64,000 bases of DNA, from the NCBI RefSeq assembly GCF_036320965.1, contig NC_092225.1, positions 56,352,424 through 56,416,423 of the forward strand. The letters are read 5' to 3'. The position numbers were made by a program, and so were the translations under genes. Shown piece after piece: positions 1-10,362 of the stretch. The notes beneath the pieces were generated by a model that searched no databases, had not been told where the DNA came from, and was given only the letters and a program-made list of their open reading frames with translations. The DNA comes from Panulirus ornatus (taxonomy: Eukaryota; Arthropoda; Malacostraca; Decapoda; Palinuridae). Every line of letters starts with the position of its first letter. Within the stretch, counting starts at the first letter, position 1.

Positions 1-474
1 AACTTGCAGATTAATTAACTCGAGGCATTTACCTATACACTCAGTCCACTCGAAACACATAGGGGCAATTACATCTAAAGCCTCTCCATGGTTAAGAGTT
101 TCCTTGCAAGAGTAAGTTACACGGGCGAGACAAACAAGCCATCGTCTTTTCCGTGTGTGCCAGAATTCTGGAGTGTGTTTCGTAAGAGCCGTCTCGCCTC
201 ACAGTGTCGACAAATACCGCTCGGTACGGCGCCTCGCCAGGGAATCAGCCCTCAGGAAGGGCCTGTGTGTAGGCACTGGTAGGCCTCGGGGAAAGGGTAT
301 TTGGGGAGGTGATTCGCAAACCGTGTTTGTATATAAGAGATATGAGGAGAGAGGACACCTTCTGCTGCTGCTAATGCGAAGTTGGCGAACTTGTTCCAGT
401 GAAAAGATTGCTGTAATCTAATGAAATTACTGATGTGATAAACCATTTTCAATCATTCCACATTTTTGCCTCTT
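1..474. other. unique DNA, nothing recognised
   Basis: Only short chance frames; no repeat or motif identified. Confidence 0.6.

Positions 475-542
<68 letters not shown>
475..542. repeat. (TGTC)n(TC)n microsatellite
   Basis: TGTC units grade into a 46-bp TC run. Confidence 0.95.
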
Positions 543-547
<5 letters not shown>

Positions 548-653
548 AGTTCTTACATGTGCACAGTGCCTGCGCCTGCCACATACGTACACCTCGGACC
601 CACATACATGTACAGAATGGGGCCTCACGACTGCACAATTACCCCACACCCTC

Positions 654-654
<1 letters not shown>

Positions 655-707
<53 letters not shown>

Positions 708-718
708 ACACACAAACA
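655..718. repeat. (CA)n microsatellite
   Basis: Nearly perfect CA run with a few interruptions at the right end. Confidence 0.95.
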
Positions 719-1060
719 CACCAGTATCATATAAATACACCCAATAATCCTGGCCACTTCATAGTGGTCCTCAGACTACATAATGAACTCCTGAGAACGC
801 AATTCCAGAGGCTGTCCACTGACATTTAGATACATAAGAAGCTTTTAAAACTTAAATCCCTGGATTTTCCACTGAACTTCCAGATATCCCGGGCAATTTC
901 TCGCCGTTCTTGGGGGATTTCGACTTCCTCAGGCGGCAGAGTATGTAATTACATTAAAGAAGGTTAATCCTGGAAATCCTGGACACAGTTGGATACCTAA
1001 AGAAAGTCCGCAACGTCTTCACACTTGTAATGTTGACTGACCGATAGTCGCTTACATGAA
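719..1060. other. unique DNA, nothing recognised
   Basis: No credible coding or structural feature. Confidence 0.6.
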
Positions 1061-1072
1061 ACACACACACAC

Positions 1073-1147
<75 letters not shown>
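1061..1147. repeat. (CA)n(TA)n microsatellite
   Basis: Left flank of SINE-like copy a. Confidence 0.95.
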
Positions 1148-1149
<2 letters not shown>

Positions 1150-1377
1150 TTTTTTTAAAACTATTCGCCATTTCCCGCGTTAGCGAGGTAGCGTTAAGAA
1201 CAGAGGACTGGGCCTTTTTTGGAATATCCTCACCTGGCCTTCTCTGTTCCTTCTTTTGAAAAATTAAAAAAAAACGAGAGGGGAGGATTTCCAGCCCCCT
1301 GCTCCCTCCCCTTTTAGTCGCCTTCTACGACACGCAAGGAATACGTGGGAAGTATTCTTAATCCCCTATCCCCAGGG

Positions 1378-1380
<3 letters not shown>
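1148..1380 (-). mobile_element. ~240-bp SINE-like element, copy a
   Basis: The strand is given so that the block shared with the LINE 3' end (CTACCTCGCTAACGCGGG) lies at the element's 3' end. In sense the element reads TATCCCTGGGGATA, a poly-purine middle, a T/A-run, GGAACAGAG, TGAGGATATTCC and the shared block, then GGAAATGGCGAATAG. (TA)n tracts of about 70-78 bp flank both ends. No pol III A/B boxes are obvious. Confidence 0.75.

Positions 1381-1457
<77 letters not shown>
1381..1457. repeat. (TA)n microsatellite
   Basis: Lies between SINE-like copies a and b. Confidence 0.95.
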
Positions 1458-1459
<2 letters not shown>

Positions 1460-1640
1460 CTTATACATATTCGCCATTTCCCGCATTAGCGAGGCAGCGT
1501 TAAGAGCATAGGACTGAGCTTTAGAGGGACTATCCTCACTTGGCCCCCTTCTCAGTTCTTTCTTTTGGATAATCAAAAACGAGAGGGGAGGAGGATTTCC
1601 AGCCCTCTGCTCCCTCCTCTTTTAGTCGCCTTTTACGACG
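1458..1640 (-). mobile_element. ~240-bp SINE-like element, copy b (5'-truncated)
   Basis: In sense the copy lacks its first ~55 bp and begins inside the 'gtcgtaaaaggcgac' segment, but keeps the complete 3' end next to a (TA)n tract. Loss of the 5' end with an intact 3' end is what target-primed reverse transcription produces. Confidence 0.7.
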
Positions 1641-1891
1641 AAATTGTAAAACTCGACCCTGTGTGAATTCCACACAGGGTTATTCTATTCTTTAACTCCG
1701 TTGCAATTCGAGAAGTTCAAAGGTGTCGGAGACTCCTTGATCTCTTGCCCTCTCCTCCACGGTGAGGCAGACCTAAGGAGCCGAGGTGCCACACACACTG
1801 GACTAACCTTCAGGAGACTCGATCAACCGACACGATCTATAACATTCTGTCCGGCTCCCAGCGGCAGCGGTGAGGGCGGAGGGGGCGTTAC

Positions 1892-1947
<56 letters not shown>
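1892..1947. repeat. (GA)n microsatellite
   Basis: 56-bp GA run. Confidence 0.95.
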
Positions 1948-1949
<2 letters not shown>

Positions 1950-2369
1950 GTGTGTGTGGGGCACACCTTCACAGGTCCTCCTCAATCGATTCTTGGGTCT
2001 CCCAGTGAGGCGGGGGGGTTTTTAAAGCGTTGAGACACGTAAACACGAGCACTTCGACGACATCCAACTCAGTCATGGGATCTGCTGCATGTCATCTTGA
2101 CATCCTCATGGATCTCTGACCAGAGTCGACATCAATCAGTTAAGCCACTTGGGAGCGAATCTCAAAAAGACGCTCAGGTTATCAGTGGTGAGGTGATGGC
2201 GTCTTGTGACAAAAAATCTTATGCTGGGAACTGCGCTCTATATGTCATGGGCGAGACATCTGCAGCCGCCAGCCTCTATGACGGGTTAGTGAACAGACTG
2301 AGGGGTGTGGAGAGGTCATGAACGCTACAATGCTCCAAATTCTCACATCACGATAAAAGTATTACGCTG

Positions 2370-2372
<3 letters not shown>
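1948..2372. other. unique DNA, nothing recognised
   Basis: A 74-codon frame (2097-2321) lies here without recognisable motifs. Confidence 0.55.

Positions 2373-2451
<79 letters not shown>
2373..2451. repeat. (GA)n microsatellite
   Basis: 79-bp uninterrupted GA run. Confidence 0.95.
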
Positions 2452-2453
<2 letters not shown>

Positions 2454-3063
2454 GGAAACCCATCCTTTCGTTCAGCTATGTTGAAAAATTATTGGTAGTA
2501 CGCATAGCTGAAATGAATATATCTATATGATTAAAACCGATAGTGACGGAGGTCTGGCCAGATTACAGGCGGGTACAATATACCACGGCTTTGTTCGCTG
2601 AGGGCTCATCCCCACGACACGATATGTTCAGCTTGGATTCACTGGGAGTCGACGGAATGTTTTCAGTTTATTTCTTCTGTTTCGTGGAGGGGTAACAATC
2701 CAGACGATATTCGCTGGTGTTCTGACAGTATAAATATATATATATATGTATATACATACGTACCGTCAGACAGCGATCTGTCTCTTTTTTTTCTTTCTTT
2801 CTTTCTCCCTGTCTCGTATACGAGATATTTTTCCCATCTAAGAATCTCCGACATTTCCAACCAAGTTGTTCTGTTGTTGTTGACAAGACAGGCTACATAT
2901 ATCTCCTGGTCTTGTGGGCATCGTACACCTAATGCCTCTGGCCCCTGGATAACCGCTTTCCTATTTTCTGGTATTCACAGAATACAGTCATGTTTTATCT
3001 CTCGTTAACACGCACCATGTATTTCTCTCAGTGGAATACTGGTTAATATACATCGCTTGTCAC
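2452..3063. other. unique DNA, nothing recognised
   Basis: Contains a short T/TTC-rich tract near 2785 only. Confidence 0.6.

Positions 3064-3135
<72 letters not shown>
3064..3135. repeat. (TA)n microsatellite
   Basis: Abuts the LINE tail fragment at 3150. Confidence 0.95.
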
Positions 3136-3140
<5 letters not shown>

Positions 3141-3149
3141 ATTATTCAT

Positions 3150-3456
3150 TATAGTTAGTCGTTGTCTCCCGCGTTAGCGAGGTAGCGCAAGAATACACGA
3201 AAAAACGGCCCAACCCACCCACGTACACGTGTATATACATAAACGCCCACACACGCACATGCACGTACCTATACATTTCAACGTATACATACATATACAT
3301 ACACAGACGTACACATACATACACGTGTACACATCCACACTTGCTGCCTTCATCCATTCCCTTCGCCACCCCGCCACACATGAAATGGTCCCACCCTCCC
3401 CCTGCGCGAGGTAGCGCTAGGAAAAGACAACAAAGGCCACATTCGTTCACACTTAG
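3150..3456 (-). mobile_element. LINE 3'-tail fragment (long-tail type)
   Basis: On the minus strand this is only the 3' tail of the RTE-like LINE: the CGCTACCTCGC stem-loop (3364-3416), the alternating purine-pyrimidine ATGTATAC-rich stretch, and the terminal CTACCTCGCTAACGCGGG block. It lacks all RT coding sequence. (TA)n tracts lie on both sides. Confidence 0.75.
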
Positions 3457-3490
3457 TAAACTCTGGATTTCTAATACGTAATACCCTAAG

Positions 3491-3493
<3 letters not shown>

Positions 3494-3535
<42 letters not shown>
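3494..3535. repeat. (TA)n microsatellite
   Basis: Abuts the 5' end of SINE-like copy c. Confidence 0.95.
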
Positions 3536-3540
<5 letters not shown>

Positions 3541-3772
3541 GGGGATAGGGGAAAAAGAACACTTCCCACGTATTCCCTGCGTGTCGTAGAAGGCGACTAA
3601 AAGGGGAGGGAGCGGGGGGGCTGGAAATCCTCCCCTCTCGCTTTTTTTTTTTAATTTTCCAAAAGAAGGAACAGAGAAGGGGGCCAGGTGAGGATATTCC
3701 CTCAAAGGTCCAGTCCTATGTTCTTAACGCTAACTCGCTAACGCGGGAAATGGCGAATAGTTTGAAAGGAAG
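3536..3772 (+). mobile_element. ~240-bp SINE-like element, copy c
   Basis: A full-length copy that starts TATCCCTGGGGATA at the edge of a (TA)n tract and ends GGAAATGGCGAATAG then 'tttgaaagg'. The 3' side has no (TA)n, unlike most copies. Confidence 0.75.
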
Positions 3773-4280
3773 ATACATACTGAATACATGAATTATTGCA
3801 GTGAATTCCTCTATAAACTCGTCGTATCATATCACCCAGAAATCGTCATGGAATATGCAGCTACACACTACCAATGGTCGCGAACTGCAAGAAGCATATC
3901 TATTTTTTCTCCCCCATGTAACCCACTGGATAAATTACGCCCATCACGCCACTGTGGAGAGGTTGAAGAAATTATTCCAAGTGGCAAATCTCTTCCCTAC
4001 CAACCACGCCTCACTGATCAAAAACATGTTGACCTTCGTTTAATTTCAAGTGATTCTGTTCCCACCAGAAATTGCGCAGTGGGGAGGGAGTCGTCATGCA
4101 GTGGTATGACCTTAGACCGTCATTATCTGTTACACTTTTTTTCTTTTTTCTTTCCAGAATTTATCAACGGAATAAATTTGTTTTACCTTCAGTGGATTTT
4201 TTTTCCTTTACGCGTCAGCGGAGATGATTTTTTTCTAGTTGGTGGAATTTATTTGTTCACAGTTGAAATGTTTCATTCTA
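3773..4280. other. unique DNA, nothing recognised
   Basis: The open frames here run into the ATT repeat and are not supported. Confidence 0.6.
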
Positions 4281-4457
4281 TTACTATGTTATTATCATTA
4301 TTATTATATCATTATTACTATCAATTATATCATTATTATCATTATCAATATTATCATTATTATTACTATCATTATTATCATTATCATTATTATCATTATT
4401 CTTACTATCATTATCATTATTATTACTATTATCATTGTTAATGTTAATATTATTATA

Positions 4458-4525
<68 letters not shown>

Positions 4526-4530
4526 TACTG
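4281..4530. repeat. (ATT/ATC)n trinucleotide tract
   Basis: Interrupted ATTATC/ATTACT units become a pure ATT run at 4457-4523. It produces spurious poly-Ile/poly-Asn frames. Confidence 0.95.
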
Positions 4531-5077
4531 CTACTATTACTTGAAATTATATTTGCCGACCGAAATAAATGCCTTGTGTAACAAGTAATTTTTTCACCAA
4601 TGAATTTATTTTTACGATCAAACTTTTTAATGAGGAAATTATTTTTCATAAGTGAAATTACTTGCATTATTTTGATCTGTGTTGAACAAGTGGAAACAAT
4701 CTAATGAGCCAGTTAAAAAGAACACTTGTTATGAACAGTAACAAAAACATTACAGTAATTCTGCATTCAGTAACACGCAGTACGCACACCACAACGAGCA
4801 ATGTCACAGCAAGTAATTAGCGAAAGTTACAGTAGATATCAAGGCATCGACACCACTGTGGTCTGGTTACAGAAGGAAACACAGCGCGTCTTAAGTGAGC
4901 CCCGTTGGACGTCCAGCGCTCAGCGCTCCCACTAACTCTGGGGTAAAAGTAACCTTCCCAGTGGCCACTGGAGAGAAAATATGCAGGTAAAAGTTCCTAT
5001 TGTTGGTAAGCCCGGGTTGAAGGAGCCACTGCGGAAAAGTCGCCCGTCACAACACCAGCGTCACTGTGTCACGAGTT

Positions 5078-5079
<2 letters not shown>
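4531..5079. other. unique DNA, nothing recognised
   Basis: No credible coding or structural feature. Confidence 0.6.

Positions 5080-5130
<51 letters not shown>
5080..5130. repeat. (GT)n microsatellite
   Basis: 51-bp GT run. Confidence 0.95.
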
Positions 5131-5134
<4 letters not shown>

Positions 5135-5244
5135 CAGCTGGCGCTGCTCTGACCTGAGGGTCTGGGTCTCTCTCTCCTGCCTCACTATGACCACAGTGGC
5201 CCAGTACTGGTTAAGGAGCAGGTTTCCCTTCCTTCCTTTCCCCA

Positions 5245-5249
<5 letters not shown>

Positions 5250-5307
<58 letters not shown>
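5250..5307. repeat. (TC)n microsatellite
   Basis: 58-bp TC run. Confidence 0.95.
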
Positions 5308-5310
<3 letters not shown>

Positions 5311-5539
5311 TCCTTTTCCTCCCGTCGTCTCTCCCATAAAGCCTTGGGAGGATCAACGACCACAGAACGAAAATCCTTTCGACCGAACCTCCTTCAGGTA
5401 TCCCTGCTCTTGCCAAGCTGTGTTGGGACCGACATTCTTACGATGTAAATGTCGTGTGTGAAGTACAGATCCTCTGTGTGTTCTGCCTCTTCCCCGGAGC
5501 CATTAAGAGCAGATCTGTCCTCTACTTCACTAGTTCTCG

Positions 5540-5995
5540 GCCATATCCGCCCTTAGCCAGCCCTACCACACTCCCTCAGCCCCAACTAGCCTCTCCTAGC
5601 CCATCACCCTCTCTCAACACGTAACAAACTCTCTTACCCTCGTCCATCGACTCCTAGCTCCCACAAACTCTCCCAGCTTTCTCTATCCATATCCCAGCCC
5701 CCATTCCACCCTATCATGGGACCCATCACCTTGTCCCACCTTCCATCATCCTCTCCCAGCCCCATCCATCCTCTCCTGGCTCTCACCACACTTTCCAATC
5801 CACTCTAGTGTCTCCACGACCCCATACCACACTTACCGAGCCCCACCCATCCTCTCCCAGCCAGAATTCATCATCATCCTCTCACAGACACATCTATCCT
5901 CTTCTTAGCCCCTAGCTCCCTCCATCGGCCCCATCCACCTTCTCCCAGCCTCCCGCCTCCCTCGCCCAGACCCATCCACCCAATCCTAGGCTCTA
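5540..5995. repeat. C-rich degenerate tandem repeat
   Basis: Variants of CTCTCCCAGCCCCATCC recur every ~25-40 bp with strong divergence; an old minisatellite. Confidence 0.55.
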
Positions 5996-6656
5996 GCATC
6001 TTATCATAGCACCAGTCACCCGCATCACATACCAGCGAAACGATCTCGGTAGGCACTCCACTCAGCGAATATCAAAGCGATAAACGTCACATAACGATCG
6101 TGCTGAAGCTGTAGACTGAACGGATACGTCCTGTAGTGAAACGTAAAAGCAGGAACTGATAAGTTACACCTTAAAAGGTATTACAGTTTCAGACAAGCAG
6201 CTTTGATTCTCCACGCTCACTAAGGATTTGGCACCGGGGGAAAAAATCTTACAATTCTGAGTCGCGTCTAGCGAAGTGGCGGGCGTCACATATGGAATAC
6301 AGACGTACTACTATCACCAACTGTGGACGTGAATGTGGCTGGGACATATGCCAAGCTATGACCATTACTGGAATTGACTGCACACCCACACAGCCTCAAC
6401 CATCGTTTTTTTTTTTTTAATCGTAAAAATAACTAAAAGCCAAAATTTCGGCCACACAGATCACCTGTAGATGAGTACCTATCATACGACTCAATATGAA
6501 AAGCTGCCACTCAGAGATTACCATCTGTTGAGGCTTTGTGGCACACATTATTGTTGGTTATCCCAGCTGGTTGCACTGATGGTCCTGTGTCGAGCTAATG
6601 TGTAACCAAGGGAGATATTCATAGGGTGCCTGACCTGAGGTCCTGCAGTCTGCTAA
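5996..6656. other. unique DNA, nothing recognised
   Basis: A T10 run at 6407 is the only simple feature. Confidence 0.6.
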
Positions 6657-6759
6657 GTGATTGTGGTTACATCGTGAATGTGGTTATATCGTGATTATGG
6701 TATATTGTGATTGTAGTTACATCGTGAATGTGGTTACATCGTGAATGTGGTTACACCGT
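6657..6759. repeat. 17-bp degenerate repeat
   Basis: Six imperfect units of ATCGTGAATGTGGTTAC. Confidence 0.75.
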
Positions 6760-7937
6760 AAAACATACAAACGTTTCACCGTCGCTGTTCCAATATGCAT
6801 TTTGAAAAATTTAATACGAACGAGCCATTAAGATATGATGTTATTTCGCCCGTCACAAAAGCCATGATTTTCTGTGAGCAGTCCTCCAGAGCCTGGCTTT
6901 AAATAACCTCAGGCGTCGCGTATCAAAGAAAAGGAAAATACAAGACACTAAGAACGTCAATATTTTTGACGTTACGTGATCACATTTCGGCCCGAGTTCG
7001 TGAATTATGACACAAAGATGGAAGTTTTTACCTGCCCCACGTACTGTATATATATATCGCAGCTGTGATGAACTCAATTTGGCATAAATGATCTCATCAC
7101 AAATCTGGTATATACAATAAGTGTGACAGGTTAAAAGACATTATGTCGTATTTCATGAACTCTGAATTATGATCAAATAATGTAGAATATATGTCTGGTC
7201 AATTGTCACCTCAACTGAATAGGAGAAATGAATCATATTCTGTGTATTATATGGGGCTTGTAGATTGGTGTCTGTTTGCACTGCTTTGTCTCAGCTGATT
7301 GAGACTGTAAGAACCAACAGGCCAAAACATTCGCTCCCTCGTTAACTCGTAAAGCCAAGAAATCCTTCTCAAAAATATTAATGAGAAAGTTTTCTTCTCG
7401 TAGTAAGCCAAGCTATATGACTACTAAGCTTCAATAGGTAGCAGCCCCAGGATGAAGGAACGGCGCAAAACCTTGACAGTTGGGAAGAAGAAGAAGAACG
7501 AAGAACGAAGAATTCTTAAAAAACAACGTCTCCCAAATTCGCGGTTCCTTCCAAGGGAGAACATAACTATTCCTCTGGTGGCCACCAGCGGCACTATATC
7601 CTGATGGTGGAACATCTGGGAGTGATTAACTCCAGGAATCAAACCGCTCCACACAGAGACCCACGCAGGAAAAGAAAATCAGTTGTGCAGAGACACATGC
7701 TATCTGGTCATGTCCTTTAGGATACAGGTACAAGAAGGGATGGAATACATACCCTGTTATGTGGCCTGCATGAGATAAATCATGTACACAAGAAGACAAA
7801 AACCCAAAGACGGATAACCCTAGACACACAATCACAGATGTGCTGATCGATTAGCATTCCTTTGCATTCGTCTCACTGAACTCAGTAAGAGAAAACAGAC
7901 GAAGAAAGACCCATCCAACTCACACACACACACACAG

Positions 7938-7938
<1 letters not shown>
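6760..7938. other. unique DNA, nothing recognised
   Basis: Several 60-76 codon minus-strand frames without motifs. Confidence 0.55.
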
Positions 7939-8177
<239 letters not shown>

Positions 8178-8292
8178 ACATGTACATATTCATACTCGTT
8201 CGCCTTCGTCCATTCCCTGCGCCACCCTGTAGAAACAAACGAACAAAGGCCACATTCGCCCACACTCATTCTTTATCTGTCATATTTCAGTC
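8178..8292 (-). mobile_element. LINE 3'-tail fragment, degraded
   Basis: On the minus strand the segment reads 'gagtgtgggcgaatgtggcc', then the right half of the tail stem region and 'gaatggacgaaggc', and stops at a (TA)n array. It is a degraded internal piece of the LINE tail without the terminal block. Confidence 0.5.
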
Positions 8293-8757
8293 TTGTAATT
8301 CCTTTCTCATTCGCTAACAATTATCTCACGCAAGATTATGAAATCTTCAAGACGTGATACGGACCCGTTAAATAAGATATGAGGTCGGTTTTGCCGCGAG
8401 GATGTGGGTCACGTCTCCCTCCCGTCTCTCTCCCAATATTCCGTAAAAATCTAGCGAGTCTATCTTCTTCCCGACGCCTTGGAATGCCGATAAGATTCTA
8501 CAGTTCCTTGACAACTTCCAGACTTGTCCTCAGGTGGCTGTGGCTGGCGTGGCCTGGACGCTTAACACACGCTGGACACTGCCTACTCTGGGAACATGAC
8601 CCTGGGATGTAACATGGTTGGGGTTCAGTGGACAGTGGGCTGAGTAGTGTTGCCCTGTTGTGGAGTACTTTTGTACTTTGCTGTGATGAGGTGTGTGTGT
8701 GTGAGTGTGTGAGTGTGCACATCAGCCTTTGCATGTATTTTTCTCCATATATTTGCA

Positions 8758-8758
<1 letters not shown>
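8293..8758. other. unique DNA, nothing recognised
   Basis: Ends in a short GT-rich stretch (8690-8715). Confidence 0.6.

Positions 8759-8826
<68 letters not shown>
8759..8826. repeat. (TA)n microsatellite
   Basis: Left flank of SINE-like copy d. Confidence 0.95.
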
Positions 8827-8828
<2 letters not shown>

Positions 8829-9064
8829 CTTTTTCTTCTTTCATACTATTCGCCATTTCCCGCCTCAGCGAGGTAGCGTTAAGAACAGAGGTATGGGCCT
8901 CTGAGGGAATATCCTCACCCGGCTCCCTTCTCTGTTCCTTCCTTTGGGAGAAAAAAAAAAAAAAAAAGAGGGGAAGATTTCCAGCACCCCGCTCCCTTCC
9001 CTTTTAATCGCCTTCTACGACACGCAGGGAATACGTGGGAAGTATTCTTTCTCCCCTATCCCCG

Positions 9065-9069
<5 letters not shown>
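8827..9069 (-). mobile_element. ~240-bp SINE-like element, copy d
   Basis: A full-length copy with (TA)n on both sides. In sense it starts TATCCCCGGGGATA, a one-base variant of the usual TATCCCTGGGGATA, and has a 17-bp T-run in its middle. Confidence 0.75.

Positions 9070-9121
<52 letters not shown>
9070..9121. repeat. (TA)n microsatellite
   Basis: Right flank of SINE-like copy d. Confidence 0.95.
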
Positions 9122-9123
<2 letters not shown>

Positions 9124-9732
9124 TTCCTTTCTCTCAAATATTTGTGATTCAGGGACTCTACGTTATAAATACATTACCTCAAGAATAGATGAAATTAAGG
9201 AACACCAACTGTTTCCATCTTTACTGAAGAATGAAAACTGGATCTCTCAGAATTAATACCTCTCCCCCCGCCCCACCTCTTGAACCCACGCAGATCTATT
9301 TCTTAGAACTGGTCATGAACAAATACCAGAACACATTCTTCTTTTCGTTTACATTTTGCCTTTTCAAGTGGACTTAACATACCAGCTGAGGTGGGTGATA
9401 GATAATTCACGCGAGTTTGAACCAATATCACCAAGTCTGACGAGTACGTACACCTGGGCGAGAAGTGTAGTTCTTCAAGCGCGTGTGGTGAAGTTTGCTC
9501 ACAGCAAGAACAAGTATGTGGGTGTGCACAGCTGCATCAGGTGGGCGGAAGTGGGGTACATATGAAAGTTTTTCTATAGGTTCCTCCAAGCATGAGGATC
9601 AAGGCTCAACACGGAAACTTATGTGTAATTGATTAAGTGAAGACAATGAATATAAAGGAAAAAAGACGAGGTCATGTATATATAACAGCTGTGTCTGGAT
9701 GTCTGTCTACTTTCTCTCCCAAACTATACGTG

Positions 9733-9735
<3 letters not shown>
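9122..9735. other. unique DNA, nothing recognised
   Basis: No credible coding or structural feature. Confidence 0.6.
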
Positions 9736-9827
<92 letters not shown>

Positions 9828-9829
9828 TA
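9736..9829. repeat. (CT)n(TA)n compound microsatellite
   Basis: A CT run passes into a TA run that ends at the 5' edge of SINE-like copy e. Confidence 0.95.
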
Positions 9830-10039
9830 TATCCCTGGGGATAGGGGAGAAAGAATACTTCCCACGTATTCCCTGCGTGTCGTAGAAGGCGACTAAGAGG
9901 GGAGGGGGCGGGGGGCTGGAAATCCTCCCCTCTCAATTTTTTTTAATTTTCCAAAAGAAGGAACAGAGAAGGGGGCCAGGTGAGGATATTCCCTCAGTGG
10001 CCCAGTTCTCTGTTCTTAACATTACCTCGCTAACGCGGG

Positions 10040-10041
<2 letters not shown>
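9830..10041 (+). mobile_element. ~240-bp SINE-like element, copy e (3' end replaced by TA repeat)
   Basis: The copy begins TATCCCTGGGGATA and reaches CTCGCTAACGCGGGAAA, then passes directly into (TA)n without the final GGCGAATAG segment. It sits in tandem with copy f, separated only by the (TA)n tract. Confidence 0.75.

Positions 10042-10118
<77 letters not shown>
10042..10118. repeat. (TA)n microsatellite
   Basis: Lies between SINE-like copies e and f and replaces the 3' end of copy e. Confidence 0.95.
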
Positions 10119-10120
<2 letters not shown>

Positions 10121-10362
10121 CCCTGGGGATAGGGGAGAAAGAATACTTCCCACGTATTCCCTGCGTGTCGTAGAAGGCGACTAAAAGGGAAGGGAGCGGG
10201 GGGCTGGAAATCCTCCCCTCTCATTTTTCTTTTTTTTTTTTTCCAAAAGAAGTAACAGAGAAGTGGGTCAGGTGAGAATATTCCCTCAAAGGCCCAGTCC
10301 TCTGTTCTTAACGCTACCTCGCTATCGCGGGAAATGGCGAATAGTATGAAAGAAAGAAAGAT
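10119..10362 (+). mobile_element. ~240-bp SINE-like element, copy f
   Basis: A full-length copy between (TA)n and the first LINE copy. Its last bases supply the ATG and first codons of the 551-codon RT frame (MANSMKERK). One base of the shared block differs (CTATCGCGGG for CTAACGCGGG). Confidence 0.75.

Noticed and set aside
3142..3705. 187-codon minus-strand frame
   Set aside because: It runs through a LINE tail, (TA)n and a SINE-like element; poly-(Ile-Tyr) comes from TA.
4239..4667. Poly-isoleucine and poly-asparagine frames
   Set aside because: Translations of the ATT/ATC trinucleotide tract.
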